Positions 54,301 to 56,494 of a stretch of DNA of 64,000 bases are shown here, piece by piece; position 1 is the stretch's first letter; the number at the start of each line of letters is the position of its first letter. The stretch comes from Odobenus rosmarus divergens. Taxonomy: Eukaryota > Chordata > Mammalia > Carnivora > Odobenidae. The DNA is taken from NCBI RefSeq assembly GCF_000321225.1, contig NW_004450483.1:646347-710346 (forward strand), given 5' to 3'. The translations under genes and the position numbers were made by a program. The notes beneath the pieces are model-generated. The model saw only the letters and a program-made list of their open reading frames with translations, was not told where the DNA came from and did no database searches.

Positions 54301-54951
54301 AGGAGGAGCAAGTGTGGAATACAGCAGCTGAGCCTGCAGGCCTAGTGGGGCAGGGACCTGGGGCAGGGGTGGGGCATGAAGGTTTCACCTGAGGAAGGGG
54401 TCTGAGAAGGAACATCTTGTGCCAGGAGAAAGGGGAGACCAGCTGTGACCTTCCTTAGGGCTGGGGCAGGTGAATGTATGGAGTATATCAGAATGAAAGC
54501 CCTGTGACTGGGTAATAGACCCTGAACGGTGACAGGGCCATTCCTGTCCTCCCCTGTTCTCTGGATCTAGCCAGCACCTGCCTTCAGAGTGCTGGGGGCC
54601 ATAATACCCTGAGAACCACAGTTTGTCCAAAGCCGCCTTGGATAGAGAGAGCCTTTAGTTCTTGGGCCTAGAGCTATGGTAGAAAGGCCCGTTGCCAAAG
54701 AGAAACTCAGTAAGGCAGAAGGCATGCGAAGGCATGTGTTAAAATACCTGTTTTTGTTAGCACACTTCGCTCTATGCAATTGTATTTGGAGCCAATACCC
54801 ATGGCAGGGCTTCTGCTTACGCCAGTACCGTGCCCTCCCCAATTCCCCAAGGTCACAGCGTCGTGCCTTTCTTCCTGTAAAATGCCCAGTGTTTCTCTTC
54901 GCAGCCGAGAGCAATGATGGCTATCACATCATCCTGAAATGTGGCCTCTGA
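2666..54951 (+). CDS. TFCP2L1: TFCP2L1 coding region, exons 2-15 (first exon outside window)
   Basis: Spliced coding sequence of a CP2-family transcription factor, built from 14 exons: 2666-2817, 32482-32558, 33115-33220, 33891-33997, 35075-35227, 38450-38560, 41352-41443, 43113-43161, 43250-43343, 45414-45504, 46229-46332, 49800-49942, 53948-53999 and 54905-54951. The joined frame is open, 1378 nt, ending ILKCGL-stop. Exons 2-7 encode the CP2/Grainyhead-like DNA-binding domain, exons 10-11 a SAM-like domain, and exons 12-15 the C-terminal oligomerisation region. The segments [19 protein letters not shown] and the CGL end match TFCP2L1 rather than its paralogues TFCP2 and UBP1, as far as I recall those proteins. 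Known roles of the family member: nuclear DNA-binding regulator in naive pluripotency (LIF/STAT3 axis) and in kidney collecting-duct epithelium, often a repressor. Residue numbers used below assume the 479-residue form. Exon 1 (about 20 residues) and the promoter are upstream. Confidence 0.97.
2695..3320. promoter_or_regulatory. CpG-dense block over the end of exon 2 and start of intron 2
   Basis: By eye there are about 22 CpG dinucleotides in 2720-2900 and a similar number in 2990-3320, far above the surrounding introns. It could be an intragenic CpG island or alternative promoter, or simply CpG-rich coding and flanking DNA. No TATA or transcript evidence is visible. Confidence 0.4.
3326..3510 (+). 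repeat. MIR element remnant
   Basis: The core pattern of cysteine-type MIR (CACTTCCT..GTGACTTTGAGC..CCTCCGTGTTGGCCTGTG) is visible but highly diverged. Confidence 0.5.
4510..6440 (-). repeat. Antisense old LINE-1 (L1M-type) 3'-region fossil
   Basis: An AT-rich tract reads as the reverse of an L1 3' region: ATTACTGGACTGAAGGA, TTTGCACATTTTTC and GTCAACTTGCTAGC-like blocks in L1 order. It is interrupted by a young L1 at 5469-5884. Confidence 0.5.
5469..5884 (-). mobile_element. Young 5'-truncated carnivore L1, 3' end only
   Basis: The insert is flanked by a perfect 17-base target-site duplication, AGTTTTTCTTCTATTCT, at 5452-5468 and 5885-5901. The poly-T at its left end is the antisense poly-A tail. 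In its sense (minus) orientation it contains two diverged copies of the same 3'-terminal module (5495-5640 and 5755-5880) ending near ATAACAATAAAAAAATT. No coding part remains. Confidence 0.88.
6514..6708 (-). mobile_element. CAN-SINE, full-length
   Basis: It runs from tail AAAGATTTTATTT to head GAGCCACCCAGGCGCCCC. The target-site duplication TGTTTCATGATTTT lies at 6500-6513 and 6709-6722. A near-perfect TSD and a low-divergence head indicate a young copy. Confidence 0.92.
6757..6961 (-). mobile_element. CAN-SINE, older copy
   Basis: It has the tail AATATTTTATTTATTTGAGAG and head ACTGAGCCACCGAGGTGCCCC. The flanks GTTTTCCGTC and ATTTTCTGTC are an eroded target-site duplication. Confidence 0.88.
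7094..7287 (-). mobile_element. CAN-SINE, full-length
   Basis: A perfect 17-base target-site duplication, ACAATGTAATTATTTTA, lies at 7077-7093 and 7288-7304. The tail and head are intact, indicating a recent insertion. Confidence 0.93.
7305..7545 (+). repeat. L2-type LINE remnant, split by a SINE
   Basis: TAGAATGGAAACTCTATGAGG and TAGGTGCTCTGTAGATACT match the L2 3'-end pattern. The element is interrupted at 7367-7454. Confidence 0.55.
7367..7454 (-). mobile_element. Short, degraded tRNA-Lys-type SINE
   Basis: The head CTTCGGACTGAGCTAGCCAGGC remains. The flanks ATATCTGTCTTTTTT at about 7351 and 7455 are a target-site duplication inside an L2 remnant. Confidence 0.65.
8570..8650 (+). repeat. 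MIR remnant
   Basis: CTGGGCAAGTCACTTACGCTC and TGCCTGGCACATAGGAAGCA match the MIR core and 3' part. Confidence 0.6.
8670..8704. repeat. (TA)n/(GATA)n microsatellite
   Basis: TATATATATACATAGATAG and three further GATA units, followed by a T-run. Confidence 0.85.
9165..9240 (-). repeat. MIR remnant
   Basis: TATTCCCATTTTACAGATAGG is the antisense MIR 3' motif. Confidence 0.55.
9545..9705 (+). repeat. MIR remnant
   Basis: AAGTCACTTAATCTTGAGAAG, CTCCTCACCTGTGGAATTGGG and GTCTGGCAGGTGGTAAGCAC follow MIR order. Confidence 0.65.
9869..10042 (-). mobile_element. CAN-SINE, older type
   Basis: Tail AAAGATCTTCTTTATTTATT and head ACTGAGCCACCCAGGCACCCC; GA-rich middle. No clear target-site duplication. 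Confidence 0.88.
10262..10666 (-). mobile_element. CAN-SINE split by a second SINE
   Basis: The 3' half is at 10275-10344 and the 5' half at 10548-10666 (head ACTGAGCCACCCAGGTGCTCC). The two halves rejoin cleanly once the insert at 10345-10533 is removed. Confidence 0.82.
10345..10533 (-). mobile_element. CAN-SINE nested inside an older SINE
   Basis: Full-length young copy with a 14-base target-site duplication, AGAGGGAGAATCTT at 10331-10344 and AGAAGGAGAATCTT at 10534-10547 (one mismatch). Confidence 0.9.
11100..11190 (+). repeat. L2 3'-end remnant
   Basis: GAAGTCCTGGAAGGCAAAGAC, CTTGTTCACTGCTATTC and AGCTCAGTGCCCAGCG match the L2 3' end. Confidence 0.55.
11248..11432 (+). mobile_element. 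CAN-SINE, full-length
   Basis: The head GGGGCGCCTGGGTGGCTCAG leads to the tail TCAAATAAATAAAATC. A perfect 17-base target-site duplication, AAAACCTTTTAACCTTA, lies at 11231-11247 and 11433-11449. Young copy. Confidence 0.94.
11527..11667 (-). mobile_element. Short tRNA-Lys SINE with inverted copy of its own 3' end
   Basis: The head is GACTGAGCCAGCCAGGCTGCCCC. A target-site duplication TGAATATATAT lies at 11516-11526 and 11668-11678. Within it, 11537-11563 is the exact reverse complement of 11579-11605 (27 bases, 15-base loop), so the insert carries an inverted duplicate of the element's 3' segment. Confidence 0.8.
11820..12225 (+). mobile_element. CAN-SINE (+) interrupted by a SINE in opposite orientation
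   Basis: The head is GGGGCACCTGGGTGTCTCAG at 11819. The body runs to TCTCTCTCAAATCT near 12003 and the tail TCAAATAAATCTTAAAAAAA resumes at 12201. Confidence 0.85.
12004..12200 (-). mobile_element. CAN-SINE nested in inverted orientation
   Basis: Tail TTTTTAAGATTTTATTTATT and head GACTGAGCCACCCAGGCACTCC. It sits in the tail of the plus-strand SINE, with short flanking repeats CTCAAAT. Confidence 0.87.
12745..12860 (+). repeat. MIR remnant
   Basis: GGTTCCGGTTCTGGCTCTC and TTTTGAGAATTAAGTGAAAT match MIR core and 3' blocks. Confidence 0.5.
13347..13517 (+). mobile_element. CAN-SINE
   Basis: Head GGGGCGCCTGGGTGGCTCAG, tail AATAAATGAATAAAATCTTA. The target-site duplication AATTATGTTA is at 13337-13346 and 13518-13527. 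The middle is somewhat diverged and shortened. Confidence 0.92.
15030..15246 (-). mobile_element. CAN-SINE, first of a three-SINE tail-to-tail stack
   Basis: AT-rich tail from 15030, body with GACAGAGAGACACAGGGAGAG, head GACTGAGCCACCCAGGTGCCCC ending at 15244. It lies in the poly-T tail of the next copy. Confidence 0.88.
15247..15430 (-). mobile_element. CAN-SINE, second of stack
   Basis: Tail TTTTTTTAAAGATTTTGTTA and head TGACTGAGCCACCTAGGCTC. It is inserted in the tail of the third copy. Confidence 0.86.
15431..15638 (-). mobile_element. CAN-SINE, founding copy of stack
   Basis: Its head GAGCCACCCAGGCGCCCC ends at 15636. The outer 15-base target-site duplication GTCACTTTATTCTTT lies at 15015-15029 and 15639-15653, so this copy arrived first. 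It contains the G-quadruplex-prone run at 15470-15493. Confidence 0.87.
17195..17290 (-). repeat. MIR remnant
   Basis: TTATTGATGGGGAAACTGAGG and TCTGGAGAGAGGAACCAACTT match the antisense MIR motif. Confidence 0.55.
17345..17470. repeat. MER5A-like DNA transposon fossil
   Basis: GGTCCTTGGACCATCAGCATC matches the MER5A terminal pattern; the rest is highly diverged. Confidence 0.4.
17825..17975. repeat. MER5A-like DNA transposon fossil
   Basis: CATCATCTGAAAGCTTGTTAG and GAACCTGCATCTTAATAAG follow the internal order of hAT-type MER5A elements. Confidence 0.5.
17995..18085 (-). repeat. MIR remnant
   Basis: GTAAACTGAGGCCCAGAGAGG and TGACTTGCCCCAGGTCACAGA are the antisense MIR core. Confidence 0.65.
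18105..18965 (-). repeat. Antisense L1M 3' end, split by a SINE
   Basis: CAATTCACATACCATATAATC, TTCACTTAGTATG, GTATAATGTTTTCAAGGGCC and GGAGTGGAATTTCTGGGTCA are in the order of an L1M 3' end read backward. The SINE occupies 18424-18543. Confidence 0.85.
18424..18543 (-). mobile_element. Short tRNA-Lys SINE inside L1M
   Basis: Tail TTTTAAAGATTGTATTTTTC, head CCACTGAGCCTGCCAGGCGCCCC. The L1M reading resumes directly after it, with a short repeat of GTATG/GTATAATG. Confidence 0.85.
19737..19912 (-). mobile_element. CAN-SINE, full-length
   Basis: Perfect 16-base target-site duplication GGGTTTTCTACTCTTT at 19721-19736 and 19913-19928. Intact head and tail; young. Confidence 0.94.
20070..20221 (-). 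mobile_element. CAN-SINE with duplicated internal segment
   Basis: The target-site duplication TAAGCTCCTTA lies at 20058 and 20222. GAGATCAAGACCTGAGCTGAGATCAAGAGTC contains the GAGATCAAGA block twice, and the head is AACTGAGCCACCTAGGCACCC. Confidence 0.85.
20850..21790. repeat. Old LINE fossil interrupted by a SINE
   Basis: CAGCTTCCCATAATGTTAACA, TCTGCCAGGTTTCTCTGCTGC and TTTTGTAATTAATAAATACCT are blocks of a common old L1 subfamily. Confidence 0.5.
21071..21250 (-). mobile_element. CAN-SINE
   Basis: Target-site duplication CTCACATGGCATTT at 21057-21070 and 21251-21264. Head GCTGAGCCACCCAGGCGCCC. Confidence 0.92.
22105..22205 (-). repeat. MIR remnant
   Basis: TGTGTGCTGGGCATGGTGCCC and CCTGCCCAAGGTCACACGAGC match antisense MIR. 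Confidence 0.6.
22920..23035 (-). repeat. MIR remnant
   Basis: CTCATTTAACCTCAAAACCAT and the following purine-rich block match antisense MIR. Confidence 0.45.
23110..23235 (+). repeat. MIR remnant
   Basis: CTCTCTGGGCCTTGGTATCCT and CACCTCGCAAATGGGCACAGT match the MIR core. Confidence 0.55.
24005..24052. repeat. (GT)n/(AC)n alternating microsatellite
   Basis: GGTGTGTGTGCACGTACACAC continues into GCACGCACACGCACGCACACAC; the segment is almost self-complementary and could form a cruciform or Z-DNA. Confidence 0.8.
24235..24395. repeat. hAT-type DNA transposon fossil
   Basis: AAAGTTTTATTGGAACACAGC, TTATGGCCCGCAAGGCCGAA and ATTGTCTGGCCCTT are hallmarks of a common mammalian non-autonomous DNA transposon. 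The exact family was not assigned. Confidence 0.55.
25190..25300 (-). repeat. MIR remnant
   Basis: TTTTGGAGATGTGGAAACCGA and GGCTCACAAATGGAGCGATTT match antisense MIR. Confidence 0.5.
25750..26740 (-). repeat. Antisense old LINE-1 fossil, split by a SINE
   Basis: GATTTGCCTGACTGAAGGATT, TGCCAGACTTCTCCAAAATGG and AAGATGGTATCTTACCTTACT are the backward order of an L1M 3' region. The SINE is at 26069-26178. Confidence 0.5.
26069..26178 (-). mobile_element. Short tRNA-Lys SINE
   Basis: Tail AAAAATTTATTTATTTTAAAA, middle GTGGGGCTCGAACTTAAAACC, head CGACTGAACCAGCCAGGTATCC. Diverged copy. Confidence 0.8.
26789..26862. repeat. 74-base pure pyrimidine mirror repeat
   Basis: (CCTT)n, then (CCCT)n, then (CCTT)n forms a nearly symmetric mirror repeat in the antisense poly-A tail of the adjoining SINE. 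Such tracts can form intramolecular triplex (H-DNA). Confidence 0.9.
26863..27033 (-). mobile_element. CAN-SINE with expanded tail
   Basis: AAAGATTTTATTATTTGTCAG to head GGCTGAGCCACCCAGGCGTCC. It was inserted into the tail of the SINE at 27034-27242. Confidence 0.88.
27034..27242 (-). mobile_element. CAN-SINE, founding copy of pair
   Basis: Head AACTGAGCCATCCAGGCACCCT. The outer target-site duplication ACCCCTGGCATTT at 26779-26791 and 27243-27255 spans both SINEs, so this one came first. Confidence 0.87.
27270..27690 (-). repeat. Antisense old LINE-1 fossil
   Basis: TTTTATTCACCTAGAATTAAT, GGTGTGAGGTAGGGATGTG and CCATATGGATAACCAGTTATT are a recognisable antisense L1M stretch. Confidence 0.65.
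27955..28185 (+). repeat. MIR element, nearly full length
   Basis: TCTTTGGAGTCTGACAGACCC, CTTCACCTCTCTGGATCTTAA and TTCCTCATCTATAACATGAGG occur in the full MIR order. Confidence 0.75.
28336..28512 (-). mobile_element. CAN-SINE
   Basis: Tail TTTAAAGATTTTATTTATAT, head GCCACTCAGGCGCCCC. The flanks GGGAAACAATATTTTTTATAG and GGGAAACAGAATATTTTATAG are an eroded target-site duplication. Confidence 0.92.
28835..29035 (+). repeat. MIR element
   Basis: CTCCTGGCTCTGCCACTTCTA and TAATCTCTCTGAACCTCTGCC show the MIR core. Confidence 0.65.
29137..29410 (+). repeat. L2 3' end
   Basis: CACTCTTCAAAGTCCAACTTC, AATGTTATCTCCTGATTCAGA and TTTGAGGGCAAAAGCGTGTC match the L2 3' region in order. Confidence 0.6.
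30602..31040 (+). repeat. Ancient LTR-like interspersed repeat, copy 1
   Basis: TATTAGCTTCCTGTGGCTGCT, TAGTTCCGGAGGCTAGAAGTC, CATCTTCCAGCTTCTGGGG and CTTTAATTGCATCTGCAAAG match a common old mammalian repeat that I place tentatively with MaLR/ERVL-type LTRs. The copy at 36013 is the same family. It has no coding capacity. Confidence 0.55.
31165..31245. repeat. (TA)n/(TG)n microsatellite
   Basis: Alternating TATATATGGGTATGTGTATG, ATACATACATATGTGTGTGTG and a terminal TATATATATA-GAGAGAGAG block. Confidence 0.85.
31640..32040 (-). repeat. Antisense old LINE fossil
   Basis: TTCTTTAATTTGGGGAAGAAT and CCTTCAGGTTATTCATAGATG resemble antisense L1M; highly diverged. Confidence 0.4.
32482..32558 (+). 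CDS. TFCP2L1: TFCP2L1 exon 3 (residues 72-97), GC donor
   Basis: The acceptor is CCTTCTAG. It encodes [16 protein letters not shown] then QDLNTKYVK. The last codon AAG (Lys97) is followed by GCAAGG, so the donor dinucleotide is GC, not GT. Exon 4 continues exactly with SIIRVVFHD, as in the family, so the boundary is fixed by the protein. The rest of the donor matches the consensus well, as is usual for GC-AG introns. Confidence 0.95.
32559..33114 (+). other. Intron 3, GC-AG type
   Basis: It begins GCAAGG and ends CCTCCCTAG, 556 bases. A MIR remnant occupies 32785-32920 (CTGGCTTTGCCACTTACTGAA). The remainder is GC-rich without recognised elements. Confidence 0.93.
32785..32920 (+). repeat. 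MIR remnant in intron 3
   Basis: CTGGCTTTGCCACTTACTGAA, TTCAGTTGGCTCATCTGCAC and ATGTAAAGCACTTAGTAATTC match MIR. Confidence 0.7.
33115..33220 (+). CDS. TFCP2L1: TFCP2L1 exon 4 (residues 98-133)
   Basis: The acceptor is CTCCCTAG and the donor ATCG|GTGAGT. It encodes [20 protein letters not shown] and [15 protein letters not shown], a strongly conserved core of the CP2 DNA-binding domain. It ends after the first base of Asp133. Confidence 0.96.
33221..33890 (+). other. Intron 4
   Basis: GTGAGT...GTGTGTGCAG, 670 bases. A (GT)n tract (33867-33888) sits where the polypyrimidine tract would be. Nothing else was recognised. Confidence 0.85.
33891..33997 (+). CDS. TFCP2L1: TFCP2L1 exon 5 (residues 133-168)
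   Basis: The acceptor is GTGTGTGCAG, preceded by a GT-rich rather than C/T-rich tract. The donor is CAG|GTAAGC. It encodes [20 protein letters not shown] then [15 protein letters not shown], part of the DNA-binding domain. Residue 160 is serine (TCG), where I recall alanine in the human protein. Confidence 0.96.
33998..35074 (+). other. Intron 5
   Basis: GTAAGC...CCTTCCAG. It holds a MIR remnant at about 34395-34510 (TCTTAGTTTTTCCACCTGTC, GCAGTGCCTGGTCCATAGC) and an AT-rich stretch at 34510-34640. GC-rich unique DNA precedes exon 6. Confidence 0.85.
35075..35227 (+). CDS. TFCP2L1: TFCP2L1 exon 6 (residues 169-219)
   Basis: The acceptor is CCTTCCAG and the donor AAG|GTAGGA; the exon is exactly 51 codons. 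It contains [39 protein letters not shown] and [10 protein letters not shown]. Thr177 lies in T-P-R-K, a proline-directed kinase motif; phosphorylation of Thr177 by CDK1 has been reported for TFCP2L1 (from memory). The Q-I-K triplet near the end matches the position where paralogue TFCP2 mutants lose DNA binding. Phase 0 at both ends. Confidence 0.97.
36013..36470 (+). repeat. Ancient LTR-like interspersed repeat, copy 2
   Basis: TTTCCTGTTGCCTCTGGAACA, GGTGGTCAGAAGTCCGACGAG, CTTTGCCAGCTTCTAGAGGCC and GGGATTAGGACGTGGCCGTTT share the order of copy 1 at 30602. Confidence 0.6.
37840..37925 (+). repeat. MIR remnant
   Basis: GACAAGTCACTTGAGCCTCAG and TTTACTTACCTGCAAGTGAC match the MIR core. Confidence 0.6.
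38450..38560 (+). CDS. TFCP2L1: TFCP2L1 exon 7 (residues 220-256)
   Basis: The acceptor is CACTTGTAG and the donor GAG|GTGAGC; 37 codons, phase 0 at both ends. It encodes [20 protein letters not shown], a highly basic stretch, then [17 protein letters not shown], closing the DNA-binding domain. Confidence 0.97.
39708..39745. repeat. (GT)n/(GC)n microsatellite
   Basis: GTGTGTGTGTGTGTGTGTG continues into CGCGCACGCGCATGTG, alternating purine-pyrimidine. Confidence 0.85.
40666..40865 (-). mobile_element. CAN-SINE, older type
   Basis: Head CGACTGAGCCACCCAGGCGCCTC. Target-site duplication AGTACTGAACTT at 40654-40665 and 40866-40877. Confidence 0.92.
41352..41443 (+). CDS. TFCP2L1: TFCP2L1 exon 8 (residues 257-287)
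   Basis: The acceptor is TTTCTGCAG and the donor GAAGG|GTACGT. It encodes [20 protein letters not shown] and [10 protein letters not shown], a low-complexity serine/proline/asparagine linker between the DNA-binding and SAM-like domains. It ends two bases into Gly287. Confidence 0.95.
41444..43112 (+). other. Intron 8
   Basis: GTACGT...CTTTGCAG. A MIR remnant lies near 42190-42370 (GGTGAGCTCCTTAACCTCTC, TCAGCCTCACTTTCCC). No other element or exon was recognised. Confidence 0.8.
43113..43161 (+). CDS. TFCP2L1: TFCP2L1 exon 9 (residues 287-303), 49 nt
   Basis: The acceptor is CCTTTGCAG and the donor GAT|GTAAGT. It encodes [16 protein letters not shown], the rest of the proline-rich linker. It enters in phase 2 and leaves in phase 0, so skipping would shift the frame. 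It is separated from exon 10 by an intron of only 88 bases. Confidence 0.94.
43162..43249 (+). other. Intron 9, 88 bases
   Basis: GTAAGT to CTGCCTGCAG. It is close to the lower size limit for a mammalian intron. Its polypyrimidine tract includes an unbroken run of 11 C (43228-43238). Confidence 0.92.
43250..43343 (+). CDS. TFCP2L1: TFCP2L1 exon 10 (residues 304-335)
   Basis: The acceptor is CTGCCTGCAG and the donor TCGG|GTGAGC. It encodes [20 protein letters not shown] then [11 protein letters not shown], the first helices of the SAM-like domain. It ends one base into Gly335. Confidence 0.96.
43344..45413 (+). other. Intron 10
   Basis: GTGAGC...CTGCCTAG. It holds a plus-strand L1M 3' fossil at about 44699-45150. 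The other 1.3 kb is unrecognised. Confidence 0.8.
44699..45150 (+). repeat. Sense L1M 3' end fossil
   Basis: CTTTATCCATAATCTCTCCAG, GTAGTGTATTCATGCAACGAA, ACAACATGAATGAGCCCTTAA and GGTGGTTCCCCAGAGGCAGG are in L1M 3' order. Confidence 0.65.
45414..45504 (+). CDS. TFCP2L1: TFCP2L1 exon 11 (residues 335-365)
   Basis: The acceptor is TGCCTAG and the donor GGCCG|GTGGGT. It encodes [20 protein letters not shown] then IRLFNAIKG, the second half of the SAM-like domain with its typical L-x-x-M/L-S-x-x-D-L pattern. It ends two bases into Arg365. Confidence 0.96.
45505..46228 (+). other. Intron 11
   Basis: GTGGGT...CCTGCCAG. A MIR remnant occupies about 45730-45925 (CTCGGTTTCCTCCTCTGTAAA). The rest is unrecognised. 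Confidence 0.85.
45730..45925 (+). repeat. MIR remnant
   Basis: GAGCCTCGGTTTCCTCCTCTG and ATGAAATGAGGTAGGCATATG match the MIR core. Confidence 0.7.
46229..46332 (+). CDS. TFCP2L1: TFCP2L1 exon 12 (residues 365-400)
   Basis: The acceptor is CCTGCCAG and the donor TGTG|GTGAGT. It encodes [20 protein letters not shown] then [14 protein letters not shown]. This begins the C-terminal oligomerisation region with a short glutamine/lysine-rich linker. The linker differs mildly from the human one I remember (Gly-Ser and Ser-Cys exchanges), in a stretch that also varies between paralogues. Confidence 0.95.
46890..47065 (+). repeat. MIR remnant
   Basis: AGCTGAGTCTGGACACCAGTG, TGTGGCCTTGGGAAGGGTACC and CAGTGAGACAAGGCGTGTAAG follow MIR order. 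Confidence 0.55.
47270..47364. other. Assembly gap of 95 N
   Basis: An unbroken run of N follows a G8 homopolymer. Its size may be estimated rather than measured. Confidence 0.99.
47365..47521. repeat. Chimeric duplicate of two nearby segments
   Basis: 47365-47459 is identical to 50609-50703 (95 bases of a MIR). 47460-47521 is identical to 48892-48953 (62 bases of an L1). The two pieces join directly with no filler. Confidence 0.93.
48320..48384. repeat. 65-base poly-C tract
   Basis: C34-G-C24-G-C5. The complementary strand is almost pure G and would readily form G-quadruplex structures. The true length may be uncertain. Confidence 0.95.
48596..49320 (+). mobile_element. 5'-truncated carnivore L1, 3' end
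   Basis: TGTGGAGAAAGGGGAACCCTC, ACAGAATGGAATATGATTCAG, GATGGAACTAGAGGGTATTAC and CTATATGTTAATTCATTG lead into a terminal A/T-rich tail near 49300-49320. No intact coding part. It is older than the copy at 5469. Confidence 0.85.
49450..49560. repeat. MER5A-like DNA transposon fossil
   Basis: GTCAGAATCACTAGAGGCTTG and TTAGAAATACAGAGCTCTCC match MER5A. Confidence 0.5.
49800..49942 (+). CDS. TFCP2L1: TFCP2L1 exon 13 (residues 400-447)
   Basis: The acceptor is GCCCCTCCAG and the donor GAG|GTGAGC. It encodes [40 protein letters not shown] and HVVVSNE, the core of the C-terminal ubiquitin-like/oligomerisation region that CP2 proteins use for dimer and tetramer formation. Confidence 0.97.
50555..50745 (-). 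repeat. MIR element (source of the gap-flank duplicate)
   Basis: TGTTGTGACTCATTTATTAAT, CTCATTTCACAGGTAAGAAAC and GCCTCAGGTCACACAGCC are in antisense MIR order. Positions 50609-50703 are copied exactly at 47365-47459. Confidence 0.75.
50938..51135 (+). repeat. MIR element
   Basis: GTAGGCTCTGGAATCGGACAT, TTACTTAACCCCCTTGAGCTT and CACATCTATGAAATGGGGATC follow nearly full MIR order. Confidence 0.75.
51419..51515 (+). mobile_element. Short tRNA-Lys SINE
   Basis: GGAGCACCTGGCTGGCTCGG, GACTCTTGATCTCGGGGTTG and AGAGATTACTTAAAAAAAAA show head to tail. Confidence 0.85.
53005..53116 (-). mobile_element. Short tRNA-Lys SINE
   Basis: Tail TTTTTTTTTAAAGTTTTAAG, middle ACGTGGGGCTCCAACTCAACC, head GGACTGAGCCAGCCAGGTGCCC. 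Flanked by CCAGTT repeats. Confidence 0.85.
53330..53425 (-). repeat. MIR remnant
   Basis: CCCCATTTTACAGATGGGGCA and CTCCAAGGTCACCTGGTAGT match antisense MIR. Confidence 0.65.
53948..53999 (+). CDS. TFCP2L1: TFCP2L1 exon 14 (residues 448-465)
   Basis: The acceptor is TGCCTTTCAG and the donor AAAAG|GTAAAG. It encodes [17 protein letters not shown], 17 codons plus the first base of Ala465. It follows a 4-kb intron. Confidence 0.95.
54000..54904 (+). other. Intron 14
   Basis: GTAAAG...CTTCGCAG, 905 bases. A 14-base direct repeat, ACTTGAGTAGAAGT, occurs twice at about 54219-54265. No transposable element was recognised. Confidence 0.88.
54905..54951 (+). CDS. TFCP2L1: TFCP2L1 exon 15, coding part (residues 465-479 and stop)
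   Basis: The acceptor is CTCTTCGCAG. It encodes the end of the protein, [14 protein letters not shown], then TGA at 54949-54951. The terminal CGL after ILK is absent from paralogue TFCP2 as I recall it, which supports the TFCP2L1 call. Confidence 0.97.
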
Positions 54952-55608
54952 GCAGAAGTAGCGTGTGTAAAGTAGAGCCTCCACCTCCCAGCCCCGTGGA
55001 TTCCCTTGGACATAGAAATTGCACCTCTGTAAGCTGCGGCCTCACCTGGCAAGCTGTGACTAGGAGGGACTTGGCCCAGTCTGTGAAAACCACGGACCAA
55101 TAACCAGCAGAAACCCGTGGATGCGGTCTCTGGCATGCAGAAAGCCAATGGCTCTTCTCTCCCTTCTTGGCCTCCAGCATTTGAATGGTTCCTTGTTCTT
55201 TGCCTACTGTCCTAGAGAGGCAAACAGTGGGGGCATCTTTTCTGAAACCCCTCACTCCCTTATTGGAGGCTAGTTCATTGGGTATCTTGGTGCCACTGTA
55301 CCCTCCTGAACCATTCCCCTGCCTCCAGGGAAAGTCCTGCCTCACCCCCAAACTTCCCCTTCTTTGGTAACCGTCTCCATGACCAGGACTGCTGATTGGA
55401 TGTAGGTGGGTCGCCTCCATTCTGTCTTCATGTTGGTTTCCCTTCTCAGCGACCCTGGTGAGCATCCGTCTTTCCAGGTCTTGGATGGATTGATGAGAAT
55501 GGGATTTATTCTGTGCCTTCTGCTTCTTTCACCTTCACTCTCGTTTCTAAGGACCTGCCGCTGCAGCGCCCAGAGATGGGCTCTCCTGTCTCTGCATTAG
55601 TCATGTAG

Positions 55609-55655
55609 ACACTAGAGTGCATGTATAGGACCTGCCACACAGACCCGGGTCTATG
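55609..55655 (+). repeat. Dispersed 47-base repeat, copy A (3' UTR)
   Basis: 42 of 47 positions match 56857-56903. The shared core is GCCACACAGACCCGGGTCT. Copy A lies in DNA that shows no transposon signature. Confidence 0.85.
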
Positions 55656-56269
55656 CCCTTGGGAGGGAGGGAGAGGCTAGAACAACTATTTTCAGGTACT
55701 TTCTCACGCATATAAAAGGGATGAGAACAAAATGATTTTTTCTTGAACTTCTTTTATATAATTTTATTTCCTCAGCAATCATGGATAGAAGGAGGACATT
55801 TTAGGAAATGAGTGTCCCACTGCGTGATCAGATGACCTTGACAGTCATGATAGCAGGCCCTTGCACATGGACTGAACCAAGTCCCCGTTAGAGAAGACCT
55901 TGGTTAACCACTGCCAAACTCGCCAGTTTCCTAAGGACTTTGTCTCCTCTCTGAGGGCCCCCATTTAAATGTTTATCTTTTTTCATGTGTAGAGGGAGTG
56001 TTTAGGGCATTTTGCCTGCATTAGGATGGTTGGATCACCTCTCTTAGTGGCTAATTATGGGGAAATTTGAGTTTACTCAGGAATTAGTCTTCATCTTGCC
56101 TCTGTTTCCTGGGACCCAGTCATCTATACCCTTTGCTAACTTAGGTTTATATTCCAAAGCACCAGGAAGCCCTGTGACCAACCGAGCAGGATTTTACAAC
56201 TTCTAAAGTGGACCTTTTGGGGACTATAGGGAATATAGTGTTAGGGTCAAAGATGATCAGAACTGGGTA

Positions 56270-56345
56270 GACCTTCTTTTACAGATGAGGAAACTGAAGC
56301 CTAGAGGGGCAAGGTCACCTGCCTGATAATCACGTAGTGACAGGG
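56270..56345 (-). repeat. MIR remnant
   Basis: TTTACAGATGAGGAAACTGAA and GGCAAGGTCACCTGCCTGAT are antisense MIR. Confidence 0.65.
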
Positions 56346-56494
56346 CAGTGATAGAAATTTATCATATAAATCAAGACACTTCAGATGGCGAAAGGGGCTC
56401 TCTGGTCATGGTTATGTTGGGACAACAGGTATGGTGTTCCTCCAGAGTACAACAGGCTCCTGATTCCTTTTCTGTTTTAGGGGAGGATGGGGAG